Counted from the stretch's first letter, positions 1-8,662 are shown. The stretch: DNA of 64,000 bases from Micromonospora sp. NBRC 110009 (GCF_030518795.1 NZ_CP130427.1:4464001-4528000), one strand, 5' to 3'. The notes: generated by a model from the letters alone, not told the origin. Made by a program: numbers and translations.

Positions 1-1
1 C

Positions 2-328
2 TGGCGGCGTACCCCGAAGGTGGTCGTCTCCCGCACGCTGACCGGCGCGGACTGGGACGCCCGGGTGGTCGGCGGCGGCGACCTCGCCAAGGAGGTCGCC
101 GAGGTCCGCGAGCAGATCGACGGCGACCTGCTGCTCACCGGCGGTACCGGCGCGGCGGCCGCGCTGAGCGCGCTCGGCCTGATCGACGAGTACCAGATGG
201 TGGTGCACCCGGTGCTGCTCGGCGGCGGCAAGCGGGTGCTGCCGGACACCGACCGGCTCGACCTGCGGCTCGCGGAGAGCCGGGCCTTCGACGGGCGGTC
301 GGTGCTGCTGCGCTACGTCCGGGCGTGA
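2..328 (+). CDS. RibD C-terminal / dihydrofolate reductase-like protein (5' truncated)
   Basis: The reading frame is already open at base 2, so the start lies outside the window; 108 residues are visible. It resembles the C-terminal half of the RibD_C/DHFR-like fold: a GDLLLTGGTGAAAALSALGL segment followed by IDEYQMVVHPVLLGGGKRVL. That glycine loop and the HPVLLGGG strand are typical of actinobacterial 'dihydrofolate reductase family' proteins of about 180-200 residues, NADPH-dependent reductases of mostly unknown substrate. The stop codon overlaps a GTG of the next frame, but the following methyltransferase probably starts 20 nt downstream on its own leaderless promoter. The specific substrate cannot be told. 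Confidence 0.8.
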   Translation, partial: WRRTPKVVVSRTLTGADWDARVVGGGDLAKEVAEVREQIDGDLLLTGGTGAAAALSALGLIDEYQMVVHPVLLGGGKRVLPDTDRLDLRLAESRAFDGRSVLLRYVRA

Positions 329-345
329 CCGGGCAGAATCGTGCC

Positions 346-1167
346 GTGCCCGTCCACGAGATCACCGACCCCGACGACGACCGGATCGCCGACTACCGCG
401 CGTTGACCGACGTCGAGCTGCGTACCCGCTGGGAGCCGCCGCACGGCCTGTTCATCGCCGAGGGGGAGCTGGTGCTGCGGCGGGCGCTGCGGGCCGGCTA
501 CCCGGCCCGGTCGTACCTGGTCGACGCGAAGCGGGTGGACCAGCTCACCGACCTGGACACCGGGGACGCGCCGGTCTACACGGCCACCCCGGAGGTGCTC
601 CAGCGGGCCACCGGCTTCCACGTGCACCGGGGCGTGCTCGCCTCGTTCCACCGCAAGCCGCTGCCCAGCGCCGCCGAGGTGCTCGACACCGCCCGGCGGG
701 TGGTGATCCTGGAGGACGTCAACAACCACACCAACCTCGGCGCGGTCTTCCGGGGAGCCGCCGCGCTCGGCATCGACGCGGTGCTGCTATCGCCGTCTTG
801 CGCCGATCCGCTGTACCGGCGCAGCGTGCGGGTCAGCATGGGGGAGGTCTTCGCGGTGCCGTACGCCAAGCTCGAGCGCTGGCCCGCGGGTTTGGACCAG
901 GTGCGGGAAGCGGGCTTCACCGTGCTCGCCATGACGCCGGCTCCGGACGCCGTACCGATCCAGCGGTTGATTCCGGCGCAGCGCGAGCGGGCGGCGTTGC
1001 TGCTGGGAGCCGAGGGTCCGGGCCTCACCGCGGCGGCCCAGTCCGCCAGCGACGTACGGGTGGTCATTCCGATGCGGCGTGGAGTGGACTCGTTGAACGT
1101 CGCCGCCGCTGCGGCGGTGGCGTTCTGGGAACTGGGTCGGGACGACCCGCCGTTCGGCACGGGGTAG
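346..1167 (+). CDS. TrmH/SpoU family RNA 2'-O-methyltransferase
   Basis: A 273-residue SPOUT-class methyltransferase that should use S-adenosylmethionine to methylate the 2'-hydroxyl of a ribose in rRNA or tRNA. The three SpoU motifs are visible: NLGAVFRGA (motif 1), LLGAEGPGL (motif 2) and IPMRRGVDSLNVAAAAAV (motif 3, the SAM-binding knot). The N-terminal about 110 residues form the substrate-binding extension. Start: a GTG at 325 overlaps the previous stop, but CAGAAT at 334-339 sits 6 nt before GTG 346, the leaderless arrangement repeated across this window, so 346 is preferred. The exact target nucleotide cannot be assigned. Confidence 0.85.
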   Translation: MPVHEITDPDDDRIADYRALTDVELRTRWEPPHGLFIAEGELVLRRALRAGYPARSYLVDAKRVDQLTDLDTGDAPVYTATPEVLQRATGFHVHRGVLASFHRKPLPSAAEVLDTARRVVILEDVNNHTNLGAVFRGAAALGIDAVLLSPSCADPLYRRSVRVSMGEVFAVPYAKLERWPAGLDQVREAGFTVLAMTPAPDAVPIQRLIPAQRERAALLLGAEGPGLTAAAQSASDVRVVIPMRRGVDSLNVAAAAAVAFWELGRDDPPFGTG

Positions 1168-1179
1168 CCGCCGCTTCGC

Positions 1180-1208
1180 TTGCATGACCATGCGATTCGA
1201 TGCATAAT
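1180..1208 (+). promoter_or_regulatory. argG promoter with overlapping ARG-box-like operator
   Basis: TTGCAT (1180-1185) and CATAAT (1203-1208) are separated by 17 bp and followed 7 nt later by the GTG start of argG, so transcription probably begins at or next to the start codon. The same stretch carries TGCATGACCATGCG and TGCATAATC, which resemble streptomycete ARG boxes bound by the arginine repressor ArgR. Repressor binding here would cover both promoter elements. The boxes are seen; the regulator is inferred from family knowledge. Confidence 0.6.
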
Positions 1209-1215
1209 CTTCCTC

Positions 1216-2667
1216 GTGTCCAAGGTCCTCACCTCCCTGCCCACCGGCGAACGTGTCGGCATCGCCTTCTCCGGCGGCCTCGACACCTCGGTCGCGGTCG
1301 CGTGGATGCGCGACAAGGGTGCCGTTCCCTGCGCCTACACCGCCGACATCGGCCAGTACGACGAGCCCGACATCGCCTCGGTGCCGGGTCGCGCGCTCAG
1401 CTACGGCGCGGAGGTCGCCCGCCTGGTCGACTGCCGCGCCGCCCTGGTTGAGGAGGGCCTGGCGGCGTTGACCTGCGGGGCCTTCCACATCCGCTCGGGC
1501 GGGCGGGCGTACTTCAACACCACCCCGCTGGGCCGGGCCGTGACCGGGACCCTGCTGGTTCGGGCGATGATCTCCGACGACGTCCAGATCTGGGGCGACG
1601 GCTCGACCTTCAAGGGCAACGACATCGAGCGGTTCTACCGGTACGGCCTGCTGGCCAACCCGCAGCTGCGCATCTACAAGCCGTGGCTCGACACCGACTT
1701 CGTCACCGAACTGGGTGGGCGTAAGGAGATGTCGGAGTGGCTGCTCGAACGCGGCCTGCCGTATCGGGACAGCACCGAAAAGGCATACTCCACCGACGCC
1801 AACATCTGGGGCGCCACGCACGAGGCGAAGACACTCGAGCACCTCGACACCGGCATCGAGACGGTCAACCCGATCATGGGAGTCCGGTTCTGGGACCTGT
1901 CGGTGGAGATCCCGACCGAGGATGTCACGATCGGCTTCGACCAGGGGCGCCCGGTGACGATCAATGGCAAGGAGTTCGGCAGCCCCGTCGACCTGGTGCT
2001 GGAGGCCAACGCCATCGGCGGCCGGCACGGCCTGGGCATGTCGGACCAGATCGAGAACCGGATCATCGAGGCCAAGAGCCGGGGCATCTACGAGGCGCCC
2101 GGCATGGCGCTGCTGCATGCCGCGTACGAACGGCTGGTCAACGCCATCCACAACGAGGACACCCTGGCGAACTACCACAACGAGGGCCGCCGCCTCGGTC
2201 GGCTGATGTACGAGGGGCGCTGGCTGGACCCGCAGGCGCTGATGCTGCGCGAGTCGTTGCAGCGCTGGGTCGGCACGGCGGTCACCGGCGAGGTGACCTT
2301 GCGGCTGCGCCGGGGCGAGGACTACTCGATCCTGGACACCACCGGCCCGGCGTTCAGCTACCATCCCGACAAGCTGTCGATGGAGCGTACCGAGGATTCG
2401 GCGTTCGGCCCGTCGGACCGGATCGGCCAGCTCACCATGCGCAACCTGGACATCGCCGACTCGCGGGCGAAGCTGGAGCAGTACGCCACCCTCGGCATGG
2501 TCGGCGGCGCGCCCCCCCAGCGGATGGTCGGCGCCGCGCAGGCAGCCTCGACCGGGCTGATCGGTGCGATGCCCCAGGGCGGCGCGGAGGCCATCGCCTC
2601 CCGGGGCGTCTCCTCCGCCGACGACGAGGCACTCGACCGGGCCGCGATGGAGTTCGGCGTCGACTGA
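1216..2667 (+). CDS. argG: argininosuccinate synthase
   Basis: Cytoplasmic enzyme that condenses citrulline and aspartate with ATP to argininosuccinate, the penultimate step of arginine synthesis. At 483 residues it belongs to the longer, E. coli-like ArgG class rather than the roughly 400-residue class usual in many Gram-positives. Seen: the PP-loop ATP site AFSGGLDTS at residues 17-25, YFNTTPLGRAVTGT, GDGSTFKGNDIERF, and GRHGLGMSDQIENRIIEAKS. The start is GTG 1216 because the conserved N-terminus SKVLTSLPTGERVGIAFSGG begins there and a -10 box lies 7 nt upstream; there is no Shine-Dalgarno. It stands alone, with no arginine genes beside it, and regulation is probably by ArgR at the overlapping operator. 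Confidence 0.95.
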   Translation: MSKVLTSLPTGERVGIAFSGGLDTSVAVAWMRDKGAVPCAYTADIGQYDEPDIASVPGRALSYGAEVARLVDCRAALVEEGLAALTCGAFHIRSGGRAYFNTTPLGRAVTGTLLVRAMISDDVQIWGDGSTFKGNDIERFYRYGLLANPQLRIYKPWLDTDFVTELGGRKEMSEWLLERGLPYRDSTEKAYSTDANIWGATHEAKTLEHLDTGIETVNPIMGVRFWDLSVEIPTEDVTIGFDQGRPVTINGKEFGSPVDLVLEANAIGGRHGLGMSDQIENRIIEAKSRGIYEAPGMALLHAAYERLVNAIHNEDTLANYHNEGRRLGRLMYEGRWLDPQALMLRESLQRWVGTAVTGEVTLRLRRGEDYSILDTTGPAFSYHPDKLSMERTEDSAFGPSDRIGQLTMRNLDIADSRAKLEQYATLGMVGGAPPQRMVGAAQAASTGLIGAMPQGGAEAIASRGVSSADDEALDRAAMEFGVD

Positions 2668-2784
2668 GCTGGGAGCTGGGCCGGCGTCGACGGTCGTGCC
2701 CGAGTTGTCCAGCACGGTCGGGCCGGTGTACTGGGAGCGGTAGCCGACCTCGCCACTGTGCCGGCTGACCGTCGTCCCGTCCAT
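2668..2784 (-). other. start of a possible small or truncated gene opposite argG
   Basis: On the minus strand ATG at 2784 is preceded by GGAAGGG at suitable Shine-Dalgarno distance and by TAGCGT about 35 nt further up. About 35 codons with G/C at the third position encode a hydrophilic peptide that includes GYRSQYTGPTVLDNSGTT. The frame has no stop before it runs antisense into argG. It could be the 5' remnant of a truncated gene or a gene whose stop was lost. No family is recognised. Translation signals and codon bias are seen; function is unknown. Confidence 0.3.
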
Positions 2785-2893
2785 GCCCACCCTTCCGATT
2801 CATCACGATCATCGGGACGCTACTCGACACGATCGAGACGTGGGGGCGGCCGGCTCCTAGGGACCGGCGGTGACGCAGGGTAGCGTGTCGCCC

Positions 2894-4855
2894 GTGTTCC
2901 CTACCGTCCGTGAGGTGCTCGCCCTGGTGCCGGTGCGCCACGGCGCGCCGCGGCTGGTCGCCGGGGACGCGGGCCTGGACCGGCCGGTGCGCTGGGTGCA
3001 CGTGGCCGAGGTGCCCGACATCGCCACCCTGCTCGGCGGCGGCGAGCTGGTGCTGACCACCGGCATCGGGCTGCCGGCCGACGACGCCGGGCTGCGCGCG
3101 TTCATCGGCGACCTGGCCGACGTCGGGGTCTCCGGCCTGGTCGTCGAGCTGGGCCGCCGCTACGTGAGCGGGGTCCCCCGGGTGATGGCGGCCGCCGCCG
3201 AGCGGCGCGGACTGCCCCTGGTCGAGCTGCGCCGGGCCACCCCCTTCGTCCGGATCACCGAGGCGGTGCACGCGCTGATCGTGGACGCCCAGCTCACCGA
3301 GCTGCGGGCGGCCGAGGAGATCCACCAGCGGTTCACCGAACTCTCCGTGGAGGGCGCCGGCCCGGCCGAGGTGGTCCGGCAGGCCGCCGAGCTCTCCGGG
3401 TGCCCGGTGGTGCTGGAGAACCTGTCCCGGCAGGTGCTCGCGTACGACCCGGCGGGGGAGAGCGCCGAGCTGCTGCTGGACGGCTGGGAGCAGCACTCCC
3501 GGCGGATCCGGCCCGCCGGGCGGACCGCGTACGACACCGACAGCGGCTGGCTGGTCACCACCGTGGGCGCGCGCGGCCAGGACTGGGGGCGGCTGCTGCT
3601 GCGCTGGCCGGCCGGCGGCGAGCTGACCACCAGCCGCCCCGCGCCCGCGCTGGCCGACGAGGCCGGCCCGTCCGGCGCGGCCGGGCCCGGCGCGGCGGCC
3701 GACGGTCGACGGCTGACCGGCCCCGCCGACCGGGTCCCGGACCCGCGGCCGTCCGCCGCCGCACCGCCGACCCGGCTCACCATCCTCATCGAGCGCGCCG
3801 CGTCGACGCTGGCCCTGGGCCGGCTGATCCGGCGCGACGCGGAAGGGCTGGAACGGCAGATCCACCGCACGCTGCTCACCGCGCTGCTCGACCACTCCCG
3901 GCCGGTGGACGAGGTGGCGCTGCGGGCCAAGGCGCTCGGGGTGACCCTCGACCGGCGGCACCTGGTCGGCGTGGTGGTGCGCCACCGGGCCGACGACCCG
4001 GACGCCGGCGAACCCGGCCCGGCCCGGCTGCGCGACCTCGCCGAGGCGGTCGGCCAGGCGCTGCACGAGGCCCGGCTGACCGCCCTGACCAGCGCCGTCG
4101 ACGACCACGCGGTGGGCGCGCTGCTGGCGCTCCCCGACCCGGCCGCCGAGGAGAAGGCGCTCGCCGCCTTCGCCGCCGCGCTGCGTCGGGTACGCCTCGA
4201 CGCCGGCCCGGCCCGGGCGGCCGCCACCGCCGTCGCCCGCCCGACCGAACCGGCCTCCCGTCCCGGGGTCCCGGTGCCGCGCCCCGCTGACGGCGGGCGC
4301 CGCCCGACCGACGGCGGCTCCCGGGGCGGCGACGGTGTGCCCCGTCCCGGCGACGTCGCGGCCCGGTTCGGCGCGGGCGGCGGCGCACCGCGGGCGGGTG
4401 GGCCGGCGGGCGTGATCATCGCGGCCGGCAGCGGGGTGGGCAGCCTGCGCGAGGCCGGGCGCTCCCTGGTCGAGGCGCGGCAGATCGCCGAGGCGGCCCG
4501 CCGGGACCGCCGCGAGCTGCCGATCTTCCGGTTGCCGCACGTCGGGCTGGCCGGCCTGCTGCACCTGCTGCGGGACGAGCCGCGCCTGCAGACCTTCGTC
4601 GAGCGGGAACTGGGCGCGCTGCTCGCGTACGACGCGCAGCATCCCCGCGAGCAGTTGCTCGACACCCTGCGGGCGTACCTGGAGCAGGGCCGGAACAAGT
4701 CGGCGGCGGCCGCCGCGGCGCACCTGTCCCGGCCGGCGTTCTACGAGCGGCTGGCCCGGATCGGCCGCATCCTCGACGTCGACCTCGACTCGGTCGAGGC
4801 GTGCCTCTCCCTCCACGTCGCCCTGCTCGCCCTGGACGCCGTCCGCGCCCCCTGA
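2894..4855 (+). CDS. PucR family transcriptional regulator
   Basis: A 653-residue protein with an N-terminal PucR domain (residues 1-130, beginning FPTVREVLALVPVRHG) and a C-terminal PucR-type helix-turn-helix (final 70 residues, AYLEQGRNKSAAAAAAHL then RPAFYERLARIGRIL). PucR-type proteins control purine, pyrimidine or amino-acid catabolism genes in response to a metabolite. The middle carries two Ala/Pro/Gly-rich linkers (around residues 250-290 and 440-510), which make it longer than usual members. The start is GTG 2894 rather than GTG 2870 or 2885: TAGCGT lies 7 nt upstream (leaderless) and the family N-terminus begins with FPTVREVL. Its target may be the aminotransferase and dehydrogenase pair at 10.9-13.7 kb, but nothing adjacent proves this. 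Confidence 0.85.
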   Translation: MFPTVREVLALVPVRHGAPRLVAGDAGLDRPVRWVHVAEVPDIATLLGGGELVLTTGIGLPADDAGLRAFIGDLADVGVSGLVVELGRRYVSGVPRVMAAAAERRGLPLVELRRATPFVRITEAVHALIVDAQLTELRAAEEIHQRFTELSVEGAGPAEVVRQAAELSGCPVVLENLSRQVLAYDPAGESAELLLDGWEQHSRRIRPAGRTAYDTDSGWLVTTVGARGQDWGRLLLRWPAGGELTTSRPAPALADEAGPSGAAGPGAAADGRRLTGPADRVPDPRPSAAAPPTRLTILIERAASTLALGRLIRRDAEGLERQIHRTLLTALLDHSRPVDEVALRAKALGVTLDRRHLVGVVVRHRADDPDAGEPGPARLRDLAEAVGQALHEARLTALTSAVDDHAVGALLALPDPAAEEKALAAFAAALRRVRLDAGPARAAATAVARPTEPASRPGVPVPRPADGGRRPTDGGSRGGDGVPRPGDVAARFGAGGGAPRAGGPAGVIIAAGSGVGSLREAGRSLVEARQIAEAARRDRRELPIFRLPHVGLAGLLHLLRDEPRLQTFVERELGALLAYDAQHPREQLLDTLRAYLEQGRNKSAAAAAAHLSRPAFYERLARIGRILDVDLDSVEACLSLHVALLALDAVRAP

Positions 4856-4882
4856 CCGACTGCGGAGGGTTGGCCGTGGCCG

Positions 4883-6232
4883 TCAGGTGAGGGCGGTGAG
4901 GGCCTTGGCGTAGGGGGCGGGGACGTAGTTCGGGCCTCCGGGGGTGAAGACGTCGGAGGTGGCCGCCGCCGTCCAGGCGGTGTCCGGGAGGGCGTCGACC
5001 AGGGCGCGGACCACCGGGGCGTCGCGCCACTGCTGCTGCTGGGCGAGCAGGCTCAGCGCCACCACCGACTCCTCCACCTCGCCGACGCACTCGAACGGCT
5101 TGTGCCCGTCGACGCCGAGCAGCTCCCGGTAGCCGGGGATCTGCGTGGTGTCGGCGAGCAGGTCGCCGCCGAAGATGCGGGTGATCCGCTCCCGGGACAT
5201 GAACGGGGCCATGGCCAGGAAGACGAACCGGCACTTCGGGCAGTCCCGGCACCACCGCTCGCTCGCGTCGCGCAGCTTGAACGCGGCGTTGCAGCTGGTC
5301 ACCACGGCGTCGTAGCGGTCGATCTCGGCGAAGAGCCGGGCGATGTGCAACTCGGAGAGCGACCGCAGCAGGGAGAAGTACGGCTCGGTGAGCCCCGCGT
5401 GTTCGGCCAGGGCGGCCCGCAGGAGCCCCTCCGCCTCGACGCCCTTGGACCACTGGTGGTTGATCTCGTGACCGTTCCAGACCAGGTTCGGGTCGGAGGC
5501 GGAGCGCTCGTTGGACATCACCACCGGGCCGAGGCCGTGCAGCACGGCGGTGGCGACCGCGATCAGCGAGTTGATCGCGGTGACCGGGATGTGGCCGTTG
5601 CGCGCGCCGGCCGCGTTGAGCTCGAACAGCACCGGGTCGATCCGCCGCCGGGCGGCCAGCGGCACCAGGTCGGACGCCTCGTTGACCGAGACGATGACGT
5701 GGTTGGGGTTGACCGAGAAGGGCACCGGGTCGAAGCCGGCCCGGCGCAGCGCCTCCAGGCTGACGATGGAGTCCTTGCCGCCGCCGACCGCGGAGAGCGG
5801 GCGCCGGTCCGAGTCGTCGTACACCCGGGGCGGGGTGACCTCGCCGGACGGCACCTCCGGGCGCAACTCCAGCACGTGCGGGAGCTGGTTGCGGTAGGCG
5901 TACTCGGCGAGGCCCCTGGTGTAGACGGCGGTGACGAACTCGACGGCGGCCGCGCCCAGTGGCGTCGGCAGCACCACCCGGTGCGGCGCGGCGGTCTTGT
6001 AGTAGCTGACCCCGGCGACGACGTGCAGCAGTTCGAGGACCCGGTTGAAGGTGGCGGCGGTCTCGTCCGAGACCGGCTCGGCCGGCAGCGGGAAGGTGAT
6101 CACCTCGGTGAACCGCTGCTCGCCGTCGGGGCCGGTGAGGGCGTAGTCGAACAACGCCTCGCCGGTGGCGAAGTCGATCGAGTAGGACGGGAAGGTGAAG
6201 GCGTCCATCCGCCGGAGCTGCTCGTTGGGCAC
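4883..6232 (-). CDS. murL: UDP-MurNAc-L-Ala-L-Glu epimerase
   Basis: A 449-residue protein recognised as MurL, which epimerises the terminal L-Glu of UDP-MurNAc-L-Ala-L-Glu to D-Glu. Together with MurD2 this gives the alternative to MurI (glutamate racemase) plus classical MurD, a route known from Xanthomonas and Micromonospora. Seen: the nucleotide-handling loop SAVGGGKDSIVSLEALRRAG, the conserved NRVL..., the SNERSASDPNLVWNGHEINH stretch, and a C-terminal cysteine motif CRDCPKCRFVFLAMAPF. The start is GTG 6232, preceded at 5 nt by TAGTAT (leaderless); an ATG 8 codons inside is the alternative. It is divergent from murD2 with 90 bp between, consistent with coordinated expression in one pathway. 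Confidence 0.85.
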   Translation of the reverse strand: MPNEQLRRMDAFTFPSYSIDFATGEALFDYALTGPDGEQRFTEVITFPLPAEPVSDETAATFNRVLELLHVVAGVSYYKTAAPHRVVLPTPLGAAAVEFVTAVYTRGLAEYAYRNQLPHVLELRPEVPSGEVTPPRVYDDSDRRPLSAVGGGKDSIVSLEALRRAGFDPVPFSVNPNHVIVSVNEASDLVPLAARRRIDPVLFELNAAGARNGHIPVTAINSLIAVATAVLHGLGPVVMSNERSASDPNLVWNGHEINHQWSKGVEAEGLLRAALAEHAGLTEPYFSLLRSLSELHIARLFAEIDRYDAVVTSCNAAFKLRDASERWCRDCPKCRFVFLAMAPFMSRERITRIFGGDLLADTTQIPGYRELLGVDGHKPFECVGEVEESVVALSLLAQQQQWRDAPVVRALVDALPDTAWTAAATSDVFTPGGPNYVPAPYAKALTALT

Positions 6233-6322
6233 ACGCCATACTAGGCCCTGGTTCGTCCGGCCGTGTCCGGCTGCGTCGGACCATGCCCGCCGACCGCCCG
6301 TCGCAACCCCCGAGGAGAGCCT

Positions 6323-7669
6323 GTGCGCCTGTCTGATCTGCGCGGACGTCACGTCGCCGTCTGGGGAGCCGGCCGCGAGGGCCGGGCCGCGGTGACCGCG
6401 ATCGCCGCGCACGGCCCGGCCAGCCTGGTGGCGGTCGACGACAGCGCGAACTTCCTCACCCTGCCCTGGGAGGGCCCGCTCGCCGCGGCCGCGCCGCTGA
6501 TCACCGGGGAGGAGGGCTTCGCCCGGCTGGCCGCCGCCGACGTGGTGGTCCGCTCGCCGGGCGTGCCGAACACCCACCCGTGGATGGTGGAGCTGCGCCG
6601 GCAGGCCGTCACGGTCACCCAGGGCAGCGCGCTCTGGATGGCCGACCACGCGGACCGGACCGTGGGCGTCACCGGCAGCAAGGGCAAGAGCACCACGTCC
6701 AGCCTGATCAGCCACCTGCTGACCGCGATGGACCGGCCGAACGTCTTCGGCGGCAACATCGGCGTACCGCTGCTCGACCTGCCCGAGGCCGGCCTGTACG
6801 TGCTGGAGCTCTCCAGCTACCAGTGCGCCGACCTGACCGACTCGCCCCGGGTGGCCGTGGTGACCGCGCTCTTCCCGGAGCACCTCGACGCGCACGGCGG
6901 GGAGCGGGAGTACTACCGGGACAAGCTCAACCTGATCGCGCACGGCCCGCACACCGTGGTGGTCAACGGCGCCGACCCGCGGCTCGCGCTGGAGCTGGGG
7001 GACCGGACGGCGGTGCGGGCCGGCCGGCCGGACACCACCCACGTGGCCTCCGGCCCGGACGGCGCTCCCTGGTTCCACCTGCGGGACACCCCGCTCTTCC
7101 CGCGTGCGGTGCTGCCGCTGGTGGGCCGGCACAACGAGGGCAACCTCTGCGTTGCCCTCGCGGTGCTCGACGCGCTCGGGGTCGACGTGGCGGGTCGCAA
7201 GGACAGCCTCGCCCTGGCGGTCGCCGAGTTCCAGGGGCTCGCCCACCGGCTGACCGAGATCCCCGACCCGTCCGGCCTCACCTTCGTCGACGACACGCTC
7301 GCCACCAGCCCGTACGCGGCCATGCACGCGATCGACGCGTACGAGGGGCGGCCGCTGACCGTGATCGTCGGCGGCACCGACCGGGGGCTGGACTACACCC
7401 CGCTGCGGGACCACCTGGCGGAGCGGGAGATCACCGTGATCGGCATTCCGGACAGCGGCCCCCGGATCGTCGAGGCGCTCGCCGGGCTGTCGGGGGTGCG
7501 GACGGAGGTCGCCGAGGACCTGGTGGCCGCGGTGGGGCTGTCCCGCAAGCTCACCCCGGCGGGCGGGGTGGTGCTGCTCTCCCCGGCCGCGCCGAGCTAC
7601 GGCCGGTTCCGCAACTTCGAGCACCGCTCGGAGGTGTTCGCCCAGGCGGTCGCGGACACCGCCCGCTGA
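6323..7669 (+). CDS. murD2: UDP-N-acetylmuramoyl-L-alanine--L-glutamate ligase (MurD2)
   Basis: A 448-residue Mur ligase that should add L-Glu, not D-Glu, to UDP-MurNAc-L-Ala with ATP in the cytoplasm, the product then being epimerised by the adjacent MurL. Seen: N-terminal Rossmann-like domain (VAVWGAGREGRAAV), the central ATP loop GVTGSKGKSTTSSL near residues 113-126, the ELSSYQ motif, ALFPEHLDAHGG, GRHNEGNLCVALAVLDALGV, and the C-terminal domain with VDDTLATSPYAAMHAID. The start is GTG 6323 behind GAGGAGA. The MurD2 assignment rests on the divergent murL neighbour, since sequence alone cannot give the stereochemistry. The window does not show whether a normal MurD also exists. Confidence 0.85.
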   Translation: MRLSDLRGRHVAVWGAGREGRAAVTAIAAHGPASLVAVDDSANFLTLPWEGPLAAAAPLITGEEGFARLAAADVVVRSPGVPNTHPWMVELRRQAVTVTQGSALWMADHADRTVGVTGSKGKSTTSSLISHLLTAMDRPNVFGGNIGVPLLDLPEAGLYVLELSSYQCADLTDSPRVAVVTALFPEHLDAHGGEREYYRDKLNLIAHGPHTVVVNGADPRLALELGDRTAVRAGRPDTTHVASGPDGAPWFHLRDTPLFPRAVLPLVGRHNEGNLCVALAVLDALGVDVAGRKDSLALAVAEFQGLAHRLTEIPDPSGLTFVDDTLATSPYAAMHAIDAYEGRPLTVIVGGTDRGLDYTPLRDHLAEREITVIGIPDSGPRIVEALAGLSGVRTEVAEDLVAAVGLSRKLTPAGGVVLLSPAAPSYGRFRNFEHRSEVFAQAVADTAR

Positions 7670-7690
7670 GTCGGTAACGCCTCGCCGCGC

Positions 7691-8662
7691 TCAGCGCAGC
7701 GCCGCGTGCAGGGCGCGCATCGAGCGGATGGCCGAGCGGATCTCCTGGAGGTACCGCCCCGGGGTGAGGGTCGGTTCCGGCACCCGGGCCAGCCCGGTCA
7801 GCGCCGGATCCACCCCGACCGTGTCGATCCCGCAGCCGTATGGCACCGCGAGGGTACGCAGGGCGTCGCAGTGCTGGAACGGCACGTAGATCGGCGCGGT
7901 CACCATCAGCACCCCGTCACCGGTGGCCAGCCGCACGTGTTCGGCCCAGAACCGTTGGGTGTCGGCGGTGTGCGCCCGGCGCCGGTCCGGCTCGCTGGAC
8001 GGGGCGGCGAGCACCCGGACCGGGGGCGACCCGGCCGGGCGGTAGGTGCGCGAGGACCAGGCCCGGTGCGGGTGGTCGGCGTCGTCGCCGGTCTCCTCGC
8101 TCGGCGTCGTCACCCCGAACGCGGCGCGTACCCCCGCGTCGAGGGCGTCGACCTCGGTGGCGCAGCCGGACACGCCGGCGTCGGCGAGCATCCGCGACTC
8201 GGCCGCGGAGAGCATCCGGAAGCTGCCCAGCACCGCCACCTCGCCGGACACCCCGGCGACGGTCCGCACCAGGTGTGCGGCGTACGCGGTGCGCCGCAGG
8301 CAGGCGTGTGCCAGCCCACCGAGCACCAGCAGGTGGGCGTAGCCGGGCAGGGCCGGCGGGGCGGCCCGGACCAGGCCCAGCGCCGCCGCGGAGTCCAGCA
8401 CCAGCCGGATCGTGGCCGGGTCGAAGTCCGGCTCCCGGGCCTCGGGGCGTTCCCGCCCCTCGCGGAAGTCCCAGTGCCGGGCCGAGAACTCGTCCAGCCC
8501 GGCCAGCACGGCCGGCACGTCCCCGGCCGGCCAGTCGCCGCCGAAGTGCCCCACCAGGGCCCGCAGCGGCGGCGAGTCCACCCAGGCGCCTACCCCCGCG
8601 GCCAGCTCCGGTCCGGTCATCCCCGCCGCGCCGGCCGGCAGCGCCACGTCCGTCGTCCGCAC
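7691..8662 (-). CDS. conserved protein of unknown function, possibly DUF218/YdcF-like
   Basis: A 323-residue soluble protein without a signal peptide or membrane segment. The central and C-terminal part shows alternating strands and loops reminiscent of YdcF/SanA (DUF218) folds: HLLVLGGLAHACLRRTAYAA, VAVLGSFRMLSAAES, then TADTQRFWAEHV and GVLMVTAPIYVPFQHCDALR. The order (glycine loop, short strand, a substrate-type TADTxxFWAE helix, then a TAPIYVPFQ strand) supports a weak DUF218 guess only. The start is GTG 8662 with TAACAT 7 nt upstream. It is convergent with murD2, with 21 bp between the stops. Function is not known. Confidence 0.6.
   Translation of the reverse strand: MRTTDVALPAGAAGMTGPELAAGVGAWVDSPPLRALVGHFGGDWPAGDVPAVLAGLDEFSARHWDFREGRERPEAREPDFDPATIRLVLDSAAALGLVRAAPPALPGYAHLLVLGGLAHACLRRTAYAAHLVRTVAGVSGEVAVLGSFRMLSAAESRMLADAGVSGCATEVDALDAGVRAAFGVTTPSEETGDDADHPHRAWSSRTYRPAGSPPVRVLAAPSSEPDRRRAHTADTQRFWAEHVRLATGDGVLMVTAPIYVPFQHCDALRTLAVPYGCGIDTVGVDPALTGLARVPEPTLTPGRYLQEIRSAIRSMRALHAALR

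Noticed and set aside
787..2790. 667-codon open frame antisense to argG and the methyltransferase gene
   Set aside because: High-GC antisense shadow of two clearly conserved genes; only its first about 35 codons (before argG) have independent signals.
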